Notes: a model not told the origin generated them from the sequence alone. Counted from the first letter of the stretch, positions 1 through 11,900 are shown. The stretch is 64,000 nucleotides of DNA from Micromonospora sp. NBC_01740 (GCF_035920365.1 NZ_CP109150.1:6386001-6450000), one strand, 5' to 3'. Numbers and translations: made by a program.

Positions 1-3000
1 CTCTACGAGCAGGGCGGGATCCTCTCCCCCGACGGCCGGGTACGCAGCTTCGACGCGGCGGCCAACGGCAGCGTGATGGGCTCGGGGGTCGGGGTGGTGG
101 CGCTCAAGCGGATGACCGACGCGCTCGCCGACGGTGACGTCATCCACGCGGTCATCCTCGGCTCGGCGGTCAACAACGACGGGCCGGAGCGGGTCGGGTA
201 CACCGCGCCCGGCGTCGAGGGCCAGGCCGAGGTGATCGAGACGGCGCTGGCCGTCGCCGGCGTGAAGTCGGAGACCATCGGCTACGTCGAGTGCCATGCC
301 ACCGGCACGCCGCTGGGCGACTCCATCGAGCTGGCGGCGATGAGCCGGGTGTTCCAGACGACCCCGCCGACCCCGTGCGTGCTCAGCTCGGTCAAACCCT
401 CGGTGGGGCACCTGGACCGCGCGGCCGGGGTGACCGGCCTGATGCGCGCCGCGCTGAGCCTGCGGCACGAGATCCTGCCGGCAGTCGCCGGCTACACCAC
501 ACCGAACCCGACGCTCGCCGCGGCGGCCGACCGGTTCACCGTGCTCACCGAGCCCCGCCCCTGGCCTGCCGGACCCGACCCACGCCGCGCCGGGGTCAGC
601 TCGTTCGGGCTCGGCGGCACCAACGCGCACGTGGTGTTGGAGCAGGCGCCGGCGCGTGTTCCCCGGGCCGCGACCGGTCCGCAGCTGCTCACCTTCTCCG
701 CCGGTGACCCGACGGCGCTGGAAGCGCTGACCGACCGGCTGCGCCAGCACCTGGTCCAGCACCCGGAGGCCGACCTCGCCGACGTCGCGTACACCCTGCA
801 GGTGTCCCGTGGGCGCTTCGCGCTGCGCCGGGCGGTGGTCTGCCGGGACCGCGACGACGCGATCGCGGCCTTGGCCGACGCCGGCCGGTGGATCGACGGC
901 GAGACCCGTCGGCGGGACCCGGCGGTGCTGCTACGCGCCGGTGACGGCGTACCGGACGCCTGGTGGGCCGAGCTGTCCGCGGCGGTCGGCCCACTGCTGC
1001 CGGCTGACGGCGCAGCGCGTGGCACCGACCGGAACAGCGTGCTGGCCGACCTGGGCACCGGGCTGGCCCGGCTCGGGGTGGTGCTGACCGGCGAGCCGGC
1101 CGACTCCGCCAGCCCGGTCGAGGTGCTCGTCGCCCCCGGTGACGAGGTCGCCGCCGAGTGGGTGCTGACCACCCTGGCCCAGCTCTGGCTGGCCGGGGCG
1201 ACGGTGGACTGGGCGGCGCTGCACCTGGGTGCCGGCCGGCGCGTCGAGCTGCCGACCTACCCGTTCCAGCGCAGCCGGTACTGGGTCAAGCCCCGCCCGG
1301 CGCAGGCCACCGCGGCCCGGCCGGTCGAGGGCCGCGTCGACGACCCGGCGGAGTGGACCTACCTGCCGACCTGGACACCACGCCCGCTGGACACCGCGGA
1401 CCTGGACGAGCGGCTGCGCGCCGCCGGCCCATGGCTGGTGCTCACCGCCGACGAGCGCGGCGAGGCGCTGCTCGCCCGACTGGCCGAGGCCGGCGCCGAG
1501 GTCTGCGCGGCCCGGCCGGGCGAGGCGTTCGAGCAGGACGAGGCCGGCGACTTCACCGTCCGCGCGGACGCACCGGACGACCTGGCCGAGCTGGTCCGTG
1601 CCCTGTTCGTCGCCCCGCGCACCATCGTGCACGGGTTCAGCCTGGGCTCCCCGGAGGGCACCGGCGGCGAGCACTTCGAGCGGGGGCAGGACCGGGGATT
1701 CCGCTCCGCGCTCGCCCTGGTACGGGCGCTGGCCGACGACCCGGACACCCCGCCGACCGAGCTGGTGCTGCTGACCTCCGGGGCGCTCGGGGTGCTCGGC
1801 GCCGATCTGCGCCACCCCGAGCACGCCACGCTGGCCGCGCTGGCGCCGAGCCTGGCCCAGGAGAACCCGTTCCTGGCCTGCCGGCACGTCGACGTGGCCG
1901 GCACCGTCGACGTCGAACAGGCGCTCGCCGCCAGCGTGCACCCGCACCAGGGCCCGGTCGCCGTCCGGGACGGCGACGCCTGGTCCCGGCACTACCGACC
2001 GCACCCGCTGCCCGCCCCGACGGCGGACCGGCCGATCGTCAGCGCCGGTGACACCGTGCTGATCACCGGCGGGCTCGGCGACGTGGGGCTGGTGCTGGCC
2101 CGACACCTGGCGGAGCGCTACGGCTGCCGACTGGTGCTCACCGCCCGGACCGCGCTGCCGCCGCGCGAGCAGTGGCCGGCGCGGAAGGACGGCGACGACC
2201 GGGTCGCACGGCACATCCGCAACATCCTCGACCTGGAGCGGCAGGGCGCCGCGGTGCTGGCGACAGCCGCCGACGTCGGGGACGAGGCGCGGATGCGCGA
2301 GGTGGTCGACGCCGCGGTGGCCAAGTTCGGCGGCATCGACGTGGTGGTGCACGCGGCCGGCATCCAGAGCCCGGAGTACTTCGGGCTGGCCCACCTCTCC
2401 GACCGGGCGTCCTGCGACGCGCACCTGAACGCCAAGATCCACGGCTTCCACGTGCTCCAGGCGGTGCTCGGTGAGCACGCCCCGGACCGGCGCATCACGC
2501 TGTCCTCGGTCTCCGCCGTGCTGGGCGGGATCGCGCTGGGACCGTACTCGGCGGCGAACGCCGGCCTCGACGCGTACGCCCGGGTGGCCCGGCTGCGCGG
2601 CGAGGGGCGCTGGATCACCGTCGACTGGGACACCTGGGCGATCGATCCGAGCCGACCGGACGGGATGACCGGACAGACGGTCCGCGAGTACGAGATGTCG
2701 CCGGCCGAGGGGGTCGACGTCTTCGGTCGGGCCCTCGCCGCCGTCGGGCACGTCGGCCACCTGGTGATCTCCACGGGCCCGATCGAGGCCCGGATCGCGC
2801 AGTGGGTCACCAACGACCCGGCGGCCGGCGGTGCCGAGGAAGTCGAACGCGAGCGCCATCCCCGGCCCACGCTGGCCACCCCGTACGTCGAACCGGAGGC
2901 CGGGGTGGAGCGCACGATCGCCGACATCTGGGCGGCCACCCTCGGCCTGGAGACTGTCGGCGCCACCGACAACTTCTTCGAGCTGGGTGGACACTCGCTC

Positions 3001-3120
3001 ATCGCCATCTCGCTCGCCACCAAGCTGCGCAGCAACGTCTCGGCGCAGCTGCCGGTCACCGCGCTGGTGGAGTACCCGACGGTCCGCCAGCTGGCCGCCC
3101 TGGTCGGGCAGGATCAGTAA
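1..3120 (+). CDS. Type I PKS, 5'-truncated by window: KS (C-terminal half) - no AT - KR - ACP
   Basis: The reading frame is open from base 1, so the N-terminal half of the ketosynthase lies outside the window. The KS part (nt 1 to about 650) keeps the catalytic His in VECHATGT and the Lys/His pair in KPSVGH, and ends at GTNAHVVLEQ. A KS-AT linker follows, then the post-AT linker [12 protein letters not shown] at about 1249-1284. No GHSxG or HAFH/YASH motif lies between, so the AT is missing. The KR has a structural half (about 1340-2030) and a catalytic half (about 2040-2780) with TGGLGDVG, an SSVS serine and a Tyr/Asn pair in GPYSAANAG, so it looks active. The ACP (about 2890-3110) carries Ser in FELGGHSL. 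The protein stops right after the ACP, with no thioesterase or docking tail. It converges on the minus-strand operon and probably belongs to the same assembly line. Order and substrate are not shown. Confidence 0.93.
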   Translation, partial: LYEQGGILSPDGRVRSFDAAANGSVMGSGVGVVALKRMTDALADGDVIHAVILGSAVNNDGPERVGYTAPGVEGQAEVIETALAVAGVKSETIGYVECHATGTPLGDSIELAAMSRVFQTTPPTPCVLSSVKPSVGHLDRAAGVTGLMRAALSLRHEILPAVAGYTTPNPTLAAAADRFTVLTEPRPWPAGPDPRRAGVSSFGLGGTNAHVVLEQAPARVPRAATGPQLLTFSAGDPTALEALTDRLRQHLVQHPEADLADVAYTLQVSRGRFALRRAVVCRDRDDAIAALADAGRWIDGETRRRDPAVLLRAGDGVPDAWWAELSAAVGPLLPADGAARGTDRNSVLADLGTGLARLGVVLTGEPADSASPVEVLVAPGDEVAAEWVLTTLAQLWLAGATVDWAALHLGAGRRVELPTYPFQRSRYWVKPRPAQATAARPVEGRVDDPAEWTYLPTWTPRPLDTADLDERLRAAGPWLVLTADERGEALLARLAEAGAEVCAARPGEAFEQDEAGDFTVRADAPDDLAELVRALFVAPRTIVHGFSLGSPEGTGGEHFERGQDRGFRSALALVRALADDPDTPPTELVLLTSGALGVLGADLRHPEHATLAALAPSLAQENPFLACRHVDVAGTVDVEQALAASVHPHQGPVAVRDGDAWSRHYRPHPLPAPTADRPIVSAGDTVLITGGLGDVGLVLARHLAERYGCRLVLTARTALPPREQWPARKDGDDRVARHIRNILDLERQGAAVLATAADVGDEARMREVVDAAVAKFGGIDVVVHAAGIQSPEYFGLAHLSDRASCDAHLNAKIHGFHVLQAVLGEHAPDRRITLSSVSAVLGGIALGPYSAANAGLDAYARVARLRGEGRWITVDWDTWAIDPSRPDGMTGQTVREYEMSPAEGVDVFGRALAAVGHVGHLVISTGPIEARIAQWVTNDPAAGGAEEVERERHPRPTLATPYVEPEAGVERTIADIWAATLGLETVGATDNFFELGGHSLIAISLATKLRSNVSAQLPVTALVEYPTVRQLAALVGQDQ

Positions 3121-3136
3121 CAGTCAAGCTGAACCA

Positions 3137-3177
3137 AGCGAGGGGGGCACCGGCGGTCCGCCGGTGCCCCCCTCGCT
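3137..3177. terminator. Bidirectional terminator between convergent genes
   Basis: A perfect 20-bp inverted repeat (3137-3156 and 3158-3177) with a single-base centre lies between the stop of the plus-strand PKS and the stop of the minus-strand adenylation gene. The stem is extremely GC-rich, has no strict T-tract and can serve both strands. Confidence 0.85.
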
Positions 3178-3184
3178 CGCCGGG

Positions 3185-4791
<1,607 letters not shown>

Positions 4792-4795
<4 letters not shown>

Positions 4796-5577
4796 GGGGT
4801 CCCTCCCACCGGCCCGGCGCCGGCGAGCACACCGAGCGCCGCGCCGATGTACCGGTGGGTCACCGAGGGCTGTTCGAGGACGGCGAAGTGTCCACCACCG
4901 ATGCTGTGCGCCCGGAACCGCCCGGTGGTCTCCTCGCGCCAGCCGTGCATCGACACCGCGCTGGCGCGTGGGTCGTGGCTGGCCGCGATCGCGGTGATCG
5001 GCACCCGCAGCGGCGGCTCGGGCCGGTACCGGTAGTTCTCCTTGAGCGCGAAGTCGCCGCGGAACGGCGGCAGGATCATCCGCCGTACGCTCGGGTCGGC
5101 CAGCATCCAGTCCGGTGTACCGCCGAGCCGGCGCAGCATCGCCACCACCTGCTCGTCGTCCAGCCCGGTCACCTGCGGGTCGGTGTCCGGCGTGGCGGGT
5201 GCCGGGCTGGCGGAGACGAAGAGGTGCACCGGGTCCGGGCCGCCGCGCCGGCGGATCTCGCGCACCAGCTCGAACCCGACCACCGCGCCCAGGCTGTGCC
5301 CGTAGACCGCCCAGGGGCGGTCGTCCTCCGTGAGCACCACCTCGGCCAGCTCGCCGACCAGCGCCTCCATCCCGGTGAACGGCTCCTCCCGCAGCCGGGT
5401 CTCCCGGCCGGGCGGCTGCACCGGGCAGACCGCCACCGGCCCCAACCGGCCGAACCAGGGCCGGTACGCCGACGCCGACCCGCCGGCGTGCGGCAGGCAG
5501 TAGAGCCGCACGTCGCCGTCGGACATGCCGAACGGCAGCCAGCGGCGCAGCCGGGTGTCGTCGACCGTCCTGGTCAC
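4792..5577 (-). CDS. Type II thioesterase
   Basis: A 261-residue alpha/beta-hydrolase of the editing thioesterase type found in PKS and NRPS clusters. It has the nucleophile elbow GHSLGA (Ser about 95), the CLPHAGGSA oxyanion-region motif near the N terminus and the catalytic His in GGGHF near the C terminus. Family members remove wrongly primed or stalled acyl groups from carrier proteins. The GTG start overlaps the stop of the FkbH-like gene (GTGA) and its own stop overlaps the adenylation gene start, so all three are tightly coupled. It is discrete rather than fused to a PKS, which argues against it being the sole chain-releasing enzyme. Confidence 0.92.
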
Positions 5578-6638
5578 CGCAGCACCTCGATCCGGACGTA
5601 GTCCGGCGGCTCCTGCAGGTTGTCCAGGTTTGCCGCCAGCACCAGGTGCGAACCGTCCCGGCTGACCTCCCGGAAACCGCTGAACGCGTAGGTGATCTGC
5701 ATCATCCGGTTACGGCCGGTCTCCACGAAGTCCGCCCGCAGGCCGGCCCCGGCCGCCTTCGCCTGGCTCATGATGTGGCCGAGCAGCACCGAGCCGACGC
5801 CCCGGGACATCACCCGGCAGGACATCAGGATCATGTGCAGCCGCCAGTCCGGCTTGCTCTTCTCCACCAGCGCGACGCCGATCTTGCCGTACGAGCCGAA
5901 CCGGTCGGTCAGCGTCGCGACCAGCAGCAGGTGGTCCGGTGACTCGCGCAGCGCGTCGAGCTCGTCGTAGGAGTACGTCTTGCCGGTCGAGTTGAGCTGG
6001 TTGGTGCGGACGGTCAACTCCTCGGCGCGCTGCAGGTCCTCCCGCCGGGCCGGCTCGATCGTGAAGGTCATGTCCAGGGTGGCGAGGAACTCCTCGCTGG
6101 TCCCCACGAAGTCGGCGGCCACCTCGTCGCGGGTCAGCTGGCTCTGGTACATGCCCCGGCGCTGGGCCGACTCGTCGGTGATGAACCGCGGCCGGAACTC
6201 CACCCCGGTCAGCACCTGCTCGATGTCGGCGGCGTCCACACAGGTCACCTCGGGCAGCGCGTACGCCACCTCGGCCAGCTCGAACTCCTGGTCGTCGACG
6301 AAGGCGAACGCGTCCAGGCCCAGGTTGAGCTTCGCGGCGATCTGCCGGATCGACTCGGACTTGGCGTCCCAGCCGATCCGGGGGAACACGAACATCTCGT
6401 CCAGGCCGAGTTCGCGCAGCTTGGCCATGGCCGCTTCGTGGTCGTTCTTGCTGGCCACCGAGTTGAGCACACCCATCGCGTCCAGCGCGCGGATCCGCGC
6501 GACCGCGGCCGGCCGGACGGTCACCTCGCCGTCCTCCAGCAGCACCCCGTCCCAGACGGTGTGGTCCAGGTCCCAGACCACGCACTTGATCCGGCCCTGC
6601 TTGGGCTTGGTCGGCGGGGCCTGCGCCAGCACGCTCAT
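5574..6638 (-). CDS. FkbH-like protein (HAD-type glyceryl transferase/phosphatase) for an ACP-bound C3 extender
   Basis: The N-terminal HAD motif VVWDLDHTVWDG (Asp about 23 and 25) and a GNAT-like C-terminal part containing SRGVGSVLLGHI match the FkbH family. These proteins take 1,3-bisphosphoglycerate, remove phosphate and place a glyceryl group on a dedicated ACP. This is the first step to hydroxymalonyl- or methoxymalonyl-ACP. The chosen ATG at 6638 overlaps the acyl-CoA dehydrogenase stop (ATGA) and gives 354 residues, normal for the family. A longer reading to 6761 adds a low-complexity Arg/Gly stretch and was rejected. It sits with the ACP and two dehydrogenases of the same pathway. Confidence 0.92.
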   Translation of the reverse strand: MSVLAQAPPTKPKQGRIKCVVWDLDHTVWDGVLLEDGEVTVRPAAVARIRALDAMGVLNSVASKNDHEAAMAKLRELGLDEMFVFPRIGWDAKSESIRQIAAKLNLGLDAFAFVDDQEFELAEVAYALPEVTCVDAADIEQVLTGVEFRPRFITDESAQRRGMYQSQLTRDEVAADFVGTSEEFLATLDMTFTIEPARREDLQRAEELTVRTNQLNSTGKTYSYDELDALRESPDHLLLVATLTDRFGSYGKIGVALVEKSKPDWRLHMILMSCRVMSRGVGSVLLGHIMSQAKAAGAGLRADFVETGRNRMMQITYAFSGFREVSRDGSHLVLAANLDNLQEPPDYVRIEVLR

Positions 6639-7786
6639 GCCGCCCACCCCCGGTAGGCCTCGCCGGCGATGGTCATCCGTTGGATCTCGTTGCTGCCTTC
6701 GATGATCTCCATGACCTTCGCGTCCCGGTAGTAGCGGGCGACCGGGTAGTCCGGGCTGCACCCGTTGGCGCCGTGCACCTGGACCGCCTCGGCGGCGTGC
6801 CGCGCGGCGGCGGTGGAGGCGAAGTACTTCGCCACCCAGGTCGCCATGATGGTCGAGGCGTCACCGGCGTCCTTGAGCCGGCCGGCCTCGGCGACCAGCA
6901 TCCGGGCCGCCCGGACGTCGGTCACCATGTCGGAGATCTTCGCCTGGATCAGCGGCAGGTCGCGCAGCGGCGAGCCGCCGACCCGGCGGCGGGAGGTGTA
7001 GCCGACGCAGGCGTCCAGGCAGGCCTGGAGGATGCCGACGCTGCCGGTGGCGACGCTGTACCGGCCGAGGTCCAGCGTGCCGGTGAGCACCATCCCGGAG
7101 GCGAAGGCGCTCGGGCCGAGCTGGGCTTCCCGGCCGAGTAGCACGTCGGTGAAGGTGATCTCGGCCAGCATCGACGCCCGGGTGCCGAGCATGTCGTGGA
7201 TCGGCCGCACCGACACCCCGGGGGTGTCCCGCGGCACCAGCAGCGCCACGATGCTCGACGCGGTCCGGGCGAAGACCAGGAACAGGTCCGCCCGCTGGCC
7301 ACCGGTGGTCCAGGTCTTCACCCCGTTGAGCAGCCAGTCGCCGCCCCGGGCGACCGCGGTGGTGGCCAGGTTGGAGGTGTCGCTGCCGGCGCCCGGCTCG
7401 GAGAGGCAGAACGCCCCGAGGGTACGCCCGCTGGCCAGCTCCGGCCCCCAGCGCGCCAACTGTTCGGCGTTGCCCCAGCGCTGCACCGCCCAGGAGGCCA
7501 TGGTGTGCACGGTGAGCAGGCTGCGTACCGAGGAGCAGCCCCGGCCCACCTCCTCGTGCACCTCGCCGAGGGTCACCAGGTCCAGCCCGGCGCCGCCGAC
7601 CGCCGGGGGCAGGAACGGCGCCCAGAGCCCGGCGTCGCCGATCCGCTCCAGCAGTTCCTCGGGGATGGCGCCGGCCCGGTCGTAGGCGTCGGCGTACGGA
7701 GAGATGTGCTCGTCGACGAAGGCACGGGTGCTGGCCCGGGTTACTGGTCCGGTCAGCAGCAGCGGCGCCTGCATGAGACTCGTCAT
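6635..7786 (-). CDS. Acyl-CoA dehydrogenase of the hydroxy/methoxymalonyl-ACP pathway
   Basis: A 383-residue flavin enzyme of the acyl-CoA dehydrogenase fold. It shows FCLSEPGAGSD (flavin/substrate-binding region) and a C-terminal EGSNEIQR block carrying the family's catalytic Glu. In FkbI/ZmaE-type pathways this enzyme oxidises the ACP-bound glyceryl-derived intermediate. It lies 7 bp after the ACP stop and overlaps the FkbH-like start. A second in-frame ATG four codons in (7774) is also possible. General fatty-acid beta-oxidation is unlikely given the neighbours. Confidence 0.9.
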   Translation of the reverse strand: MTSLMQAPLLLTGPVTRASTRAFVDEHISPYADAYDRAGAIPEELLERIGDAGLWAPFLPPAVGGAGLDLVTLGEVHEEVGRGCSSVRSLLTVHTMASWAVQRWGNAEQLARWGPELASGRTLGAFCLSEPGAGSDTSNLATTAVARGGDWLLNGVKTWTTGGQRADLFLVFARTASSIVALLVPRDTPGVSVRPIHDMLGTRASMLAEITFTDVLLGREAQLGPSAFASGMVLTGTLDLGRYSVATGSVGILQACLDACVGYTSRRRVGGSPLRDLPLIQAKISDMVTDVRAARMLVAEAGRLKDAGDASTIMATWVAKYFASTAAARHAAEAVQVHGANGCSPDYPVARYYRDAKVMEIIEGSNEIQRMTIAGEAYRGWAA

Positions 7787-7793
7787 CGCCGCA

Positions 7794-8048
7794 CTACCCG
7801 ACCGTCACGCCGCGACGCTGCCGGTCCACCAGCGCGGTCATCGCGCTGACGGTACGGAAGTTGTCGATGCTCAGCTCGTCGTTCGGGATCGTGAACTCGA
7901 AGGTCTTCTCGAGGAACATCACCAGCTCCATCGCGAAGAGCGAGTTGATGTAGCCGCAGGCGAAGATGTCGTCGGTCTCGCCGATCTGCGCCTGCGGGAA
8001 GCGCCCCTGGATGAAGGACAGGATCTGGGTGTTGACCGTCTCCGACAT
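7794..8048 (-). CDS. Discrete acyl carrier protein for glycerate-derived extender unit
   Basis: An 84-residue carrier protein with the phosphopantetheine Ser (about 36) in GYINSLFAMEL. That motif is typical of FkbJ/ZmaD-type ACPs rather than of fatty-acid ACPs. The ATG at 8048 is preferred because a longer start would overlap the dehydrogenase gene that stops at 8059. The carrier is expected to hold glyceryl, then the oxidised intermediates, and finally the malonyl-type unit that an AT must hand to a PKS module. Confidence 0.92.
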   Translation of the reverse strand: MSETVNTQILSFIQGRFPQAQIGETDDIFACGYINSLFAMELVMFLEKTFEFTIPNDELSIDNFRTVSAMTALVDRQRRGVTVG

Positions 8049-8058
8049 GGTGTCGTCC

Positions 8059-8904
8059 TCAGCTCTCGTAGTTGTAGAAGCCACGGCCGGTCTTCCGGCC
8101 GTGCAGTCCGGCGTCGGTCATCTGCTTGAGCAGCGGGCACGGGCGGTACTTGCTGTCCGCGTAGTGCTCGTAAAGGACCTCGACGCTGTAGAGGATCGTG
8201 TCGACGCCGATCAGGTCGGCGGTCTCCAGCGGACCCATCGGGTGCCCGAAGCAGCCCCGGAACACCTCGTCGACCGACTCGGCGGTGGCGACGCCCTCGT
8301 GGACCAGGAACGCCGCCTCGTTCACGGTCAGCATCAGCACCCGGTTGGAGACGAAGCCGGAGGCGTCCTTGACGTCGACCGCCTTCTTCCCCATCCCGCT
8401 GAGCAGCTCCCGGGTGCGCTCGATGGTCGACGCCGAGGTGTGGAAGCCGGGGATCATCTCCACCACCGGCTTGGCCGGTACCGGGTTCATGAAGTGCACC
8501 CCGATGACCCGCTCCGGGTGCTTGCCGACCGCGGCTACCCGGGTGATCGGGATCGCCGAGGTGTTCACGATGATCACCGTCTCCGGCGGGCACACCTCGT
8601 CGAGGCGCTGGTGGACCTCGCGCTTGATGTCCCAGTTCTCGGTGACGTTCTCGATCACGGCCGAGGCCTTGTCCAACGCCTCGACCCCCACCGCGGTGGT
8701 GATCCTCGCCAGGATGGCGTCCGGGTCCAGCGCCGGTCCGCCCATCAGCCGGCTCATCCGGCAGTTGCGGGCGATCACGGCCCGGGCCCCGGCGAGGATC
8801 TCCTCGGTCCGGTCGACCAGGACGACCTCGTACCCGTACTGGGCCAGATTCTGTGCCACTCCGACGCCCATGACGCCGGCGCCGACTACGCCGATGACGG
8901 TCAT
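8059..8904 (-). CDS. 3-hydroxyacyl-CoA dehydrogenase of the hydroxy/methoxymalonyl-ACP pathway
   Basis: A 281-residue NAD-dependent dehydrogenase with a Rossmann motif GAGVMGVG at the N terminus and the family block VIGVHFMNPVP containing the catalytic His. FkbK/ZmaG relatives oxidise glyceryl-ACP. ATG 8904 is preceded by GGGAGA and puts the dinucleotide fold right at the N terminus. The longer start at 8949 was rejected. It is the first of the four extender genes and follows the PKS gene by 94 bp. No O-methyltransferase (FkbG-like) is found next to the set or elsewhere in the window. Confidence 0.92.
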   Translation of the reverse strand: MTVIGVVGAGVMGVGVAQNLAQYGYEVVLVDRTEEILAGARAVIARNCRMSRLMGGPALDPDAILARITTAVGVEALDKASAVIENVTENWDIKREVHQRLDEVCPPETVIIVNTSAIPITRVAAVGKHPERVIGVHFMNPVPAKPVVEMIPGFHTSASTIERTRELLSGMGKKAVDVKDASGFVSNRVLMLTVNEAAFLVHEGVATAESVDEVFRGCFGHPMGPLETADLIGVDTILYSVEVLYEHYADSKYRPCPLLKQMTDAGLHGRKTGRGFYNYES

Positions 8905-8998
8905 GACTTCTCCCTTTCCGTACCCTGGTTGACTGAACTTGCCGAGCACCCGCCGCCGACGGGTCGCGTGCGCTGGTTGGCGGAGACGGACACCGTCG

Positions 8999-11900
8999 TC
9001 ACGACGCGCGGCGGCGGGCCGCCGCGGTCTTCAGACCGGACCGGCGCAGCTGCGCCCGCAGCTGACCGTCGTCCTCGGCCGCGGCGGCGGCCCGGGCGGC
9101 GGTGCCGTCGATGACTCGCGCGAGCGCGGCCACCGTCGGTGCCTCGTAGAGGATGTGTGGCGGCAGTTCCGCCTCGGCGAACCGGCGGCGCAGCGTGTTG
9201 AGCAGCGCGATGCCGAGCAGCGAGTTGCCGCCGAGTTCGAAGTAGTTGTCGGCGACGCCGACCCGCTCCAGCTTGAGCGAGTCGCACCAGACCTCGGCCA
9301 CGCCCAGCTCGGTCGGCCCGGTCGGCTCCTGGTAGCGGGTCACCAGTTCCGGCCGCGGGTGGCGCGCCTCGGAGCTGGCCGTGCCGTTCGGCGCGGTCAC
9401 CGCTTCGACGTTGAACCACCGGCTGAACCGGACCATGGTGGCCAGGTCCTGGGTCGCCGCGACCAACTGCGACTCCCCCGAGGCGAGCGCCCGCAGCAGG
9501 GTGCGCCAGCCCTCCTCGAAGGTGATGCCGAAGCGGGCCCGGTTCGCCGAGAAGAACGCCTGCACCTCGCTGTCGAACCCGCTCAGCCCGCCGTCCCAGG
9601 CGTTCCAGGCCCACTCGCCCCAGTCCACCGAGAGGGTGGGGCGTCCGGCGGCGGTGAGCATGTTGGCGTAGCGGTCCAGATAGGCGTTCGCGGCGCAGTA
9701 GTCGACCTGGCCGGGGCCACCACCCGTGGCGGAGGTGATCGACGAGAAGAGCACCAGGAAGTCGAGCCGGATCTCGTCGTCGGCACCGACCCGCAGCGCC
9801 TCGACGATCGCCCGGGTGCCGGCGACCTTGGGCGCGAGCACCAGGTCGGAGTCGGTGGGCAGCTTGAACTGCATCAACCCGGTGCCGGGTACGCCCGCGG
9901 TGTGCAGGATGCCGTGCAGCGCGCCGAAGCGCTCCCGGGCGGTGTCGACCGCCCGCCGGACGTCGGTCGGGTCGGCGACGTCACCGACCACGATCTCGAC
10001 CTCGGCCCCGGCCTCGACGAGCGCCTGGACCCGTTCCACCCGGCTGCGGGTGCTCTCGTCGACCTTGTCGGAGCCGGCCAGGATGCCGGCCCACCGCTCG
10101 GTCGCCGGCAGACCGGTGCGCCCGAACAGCACCAGCCGGGCCCGGCAGTCCTGCGTCAGCTGCGCGGCCAGGCCGAGCCCGATGCCGCCCAGCCCACCGG
10201 TGATCAGGTACACCCCGCCGTCGCGGAGCACCTGGCGGGCGGTGTCCAGGTCGGCCGGCGGGATCGACTCGTAGCCGCACACCCAGCGCCGACCGGCGCG
10301 GATCGCCACCGTCGGCTCGGTCCGCGGGCGACGCAGCTCGGCGACGACCGCGCCGGCCGGGGTGGCCGGCTCCACGTCGACCAGCCGGGTGCTGACCGAC
10401 GGGTACTCCAGCGGGATGACCAGGGCCGGGCCGAGCACGGTGGCGCTGGCCGGCCGGGCCTCGGCGCCGTCGAGCACCTGCTGTGAGCCGGTGCTGACGA
10501 TGTCCAGAGCCCACCGGTCCAGGCCGAGTTCGGCCGCCGCACGGGCCAGTGCGACCAGGGTGTGCAGGCCCAGCGACACGGTCCGGTCGTCGTCCGGCAG
10601 CTCGCCGAGGGTCCACAGGTGCACCACCCGGTCCAGTCCGACCCCGGCCGCCCGCAGGGCGCGCAGCATGGTGAGCGCGTCCGTCGGGTCTCCCGGCCGG
10701 ACGGTGTAGCCGTCGGCGGCCGCGTGGTACTCCGTGCCGGCCCGCACCACGGTCAGCCGCGCGCCGGTGGCCGCCGCGGTCCGCTCCAGCTCGGCGAGCA
10801 CCCCGTCGGCGGTGGCGCCGGTACCGGCGTAGACCAGCCACGAGTCCGGCTGCCGTTCGTCGGCGGCCGGGGCTGCGGTCTGCCGCCACACCGGCAGGTG
10901 CAGCCACTGCTCCTCGGGCAGCCGCGGGATCCGGCCGATCTCGGCCAGGCTGGTCGGTTCGGCCGGCAGCTCGGCGCCGCCCTCCCGCCCGGCGGTCATC
11001 GGCGTCTGCTCGATCCAGTACCGCTGCCGCTCGAACGGGTAGGTGGGCAACGGAATCCGGCCGGGGGCGGCCCGGTAGACCGGGGTGGCCCCGTCGCCGC
11101 GGCCGTGGTGTGCCGCCCAGTCGATTTCGACGCCGGTCAGCCAGAGCCGGGCCAGCGCGTCGGTGAGCACCAGGTCGGCGGGGCGCGGGTCGCTGCCGGC
11201 CGGCAGCGTCGCGGTGATCAACGGCCAGCGCTGCGGCGGGCAGCCGGCGGAGCGCACCAGCGCGCCGAGCGACTGGCCGGGGCCGATCTCGACCAGGGCC
11301 AGTTCCGGGTCGGCGAGCAGCACCTGCACACCCGCCTCGAACTGCACCGGCTGGCACATGTGCCGGGCCCAGTAGGCCGGGTCGCGCACCAGCGCGGCGT
11401 CGGCCAGCGCGCCGGTGACGTTGGAGATGTAGGGCAGCCGGGGCGGGTTGAGCCGGATGTTGGCGGCCACCCAGGCGGTCAGCTCGTCGCTGATGCCGGC
11501 CAGCATCCGGGAGTGGAACGCGTGGCTGGTCTCCAGTGGCCGGCACGGGATCTCGGCCTGACGCAGGTCGGCGGCGAGCTGGTCGAGCGCGGCGGTCGGA
11601 CCGGCGACCACCACCGTCTCCGGCCCGTTGATCGCGGCGATGTCCAGCCCGCGCTGCTCCAGCCGGAACCGGCGGCGCAGCTCGTCGGCGGCCAGCGGTA
11701 CCGCGGCCATCGAGCCGGTCTCCAGCGCCCCGATCAGCTTGGCCCGGTGCACCACCAGGGCGATCGCGTCGGGTAGCGACAGCACCCCGGCCAGGCAGGC
11801 CGCGACGTACTCGCCGAGGCTGTAGCCGAGCATCGCGGTCGGCCGCAGCCCCCAGGCCAGCAACGTGCTGGCCAGCGCGTAGTCCACGGCGAAGAGCAGC

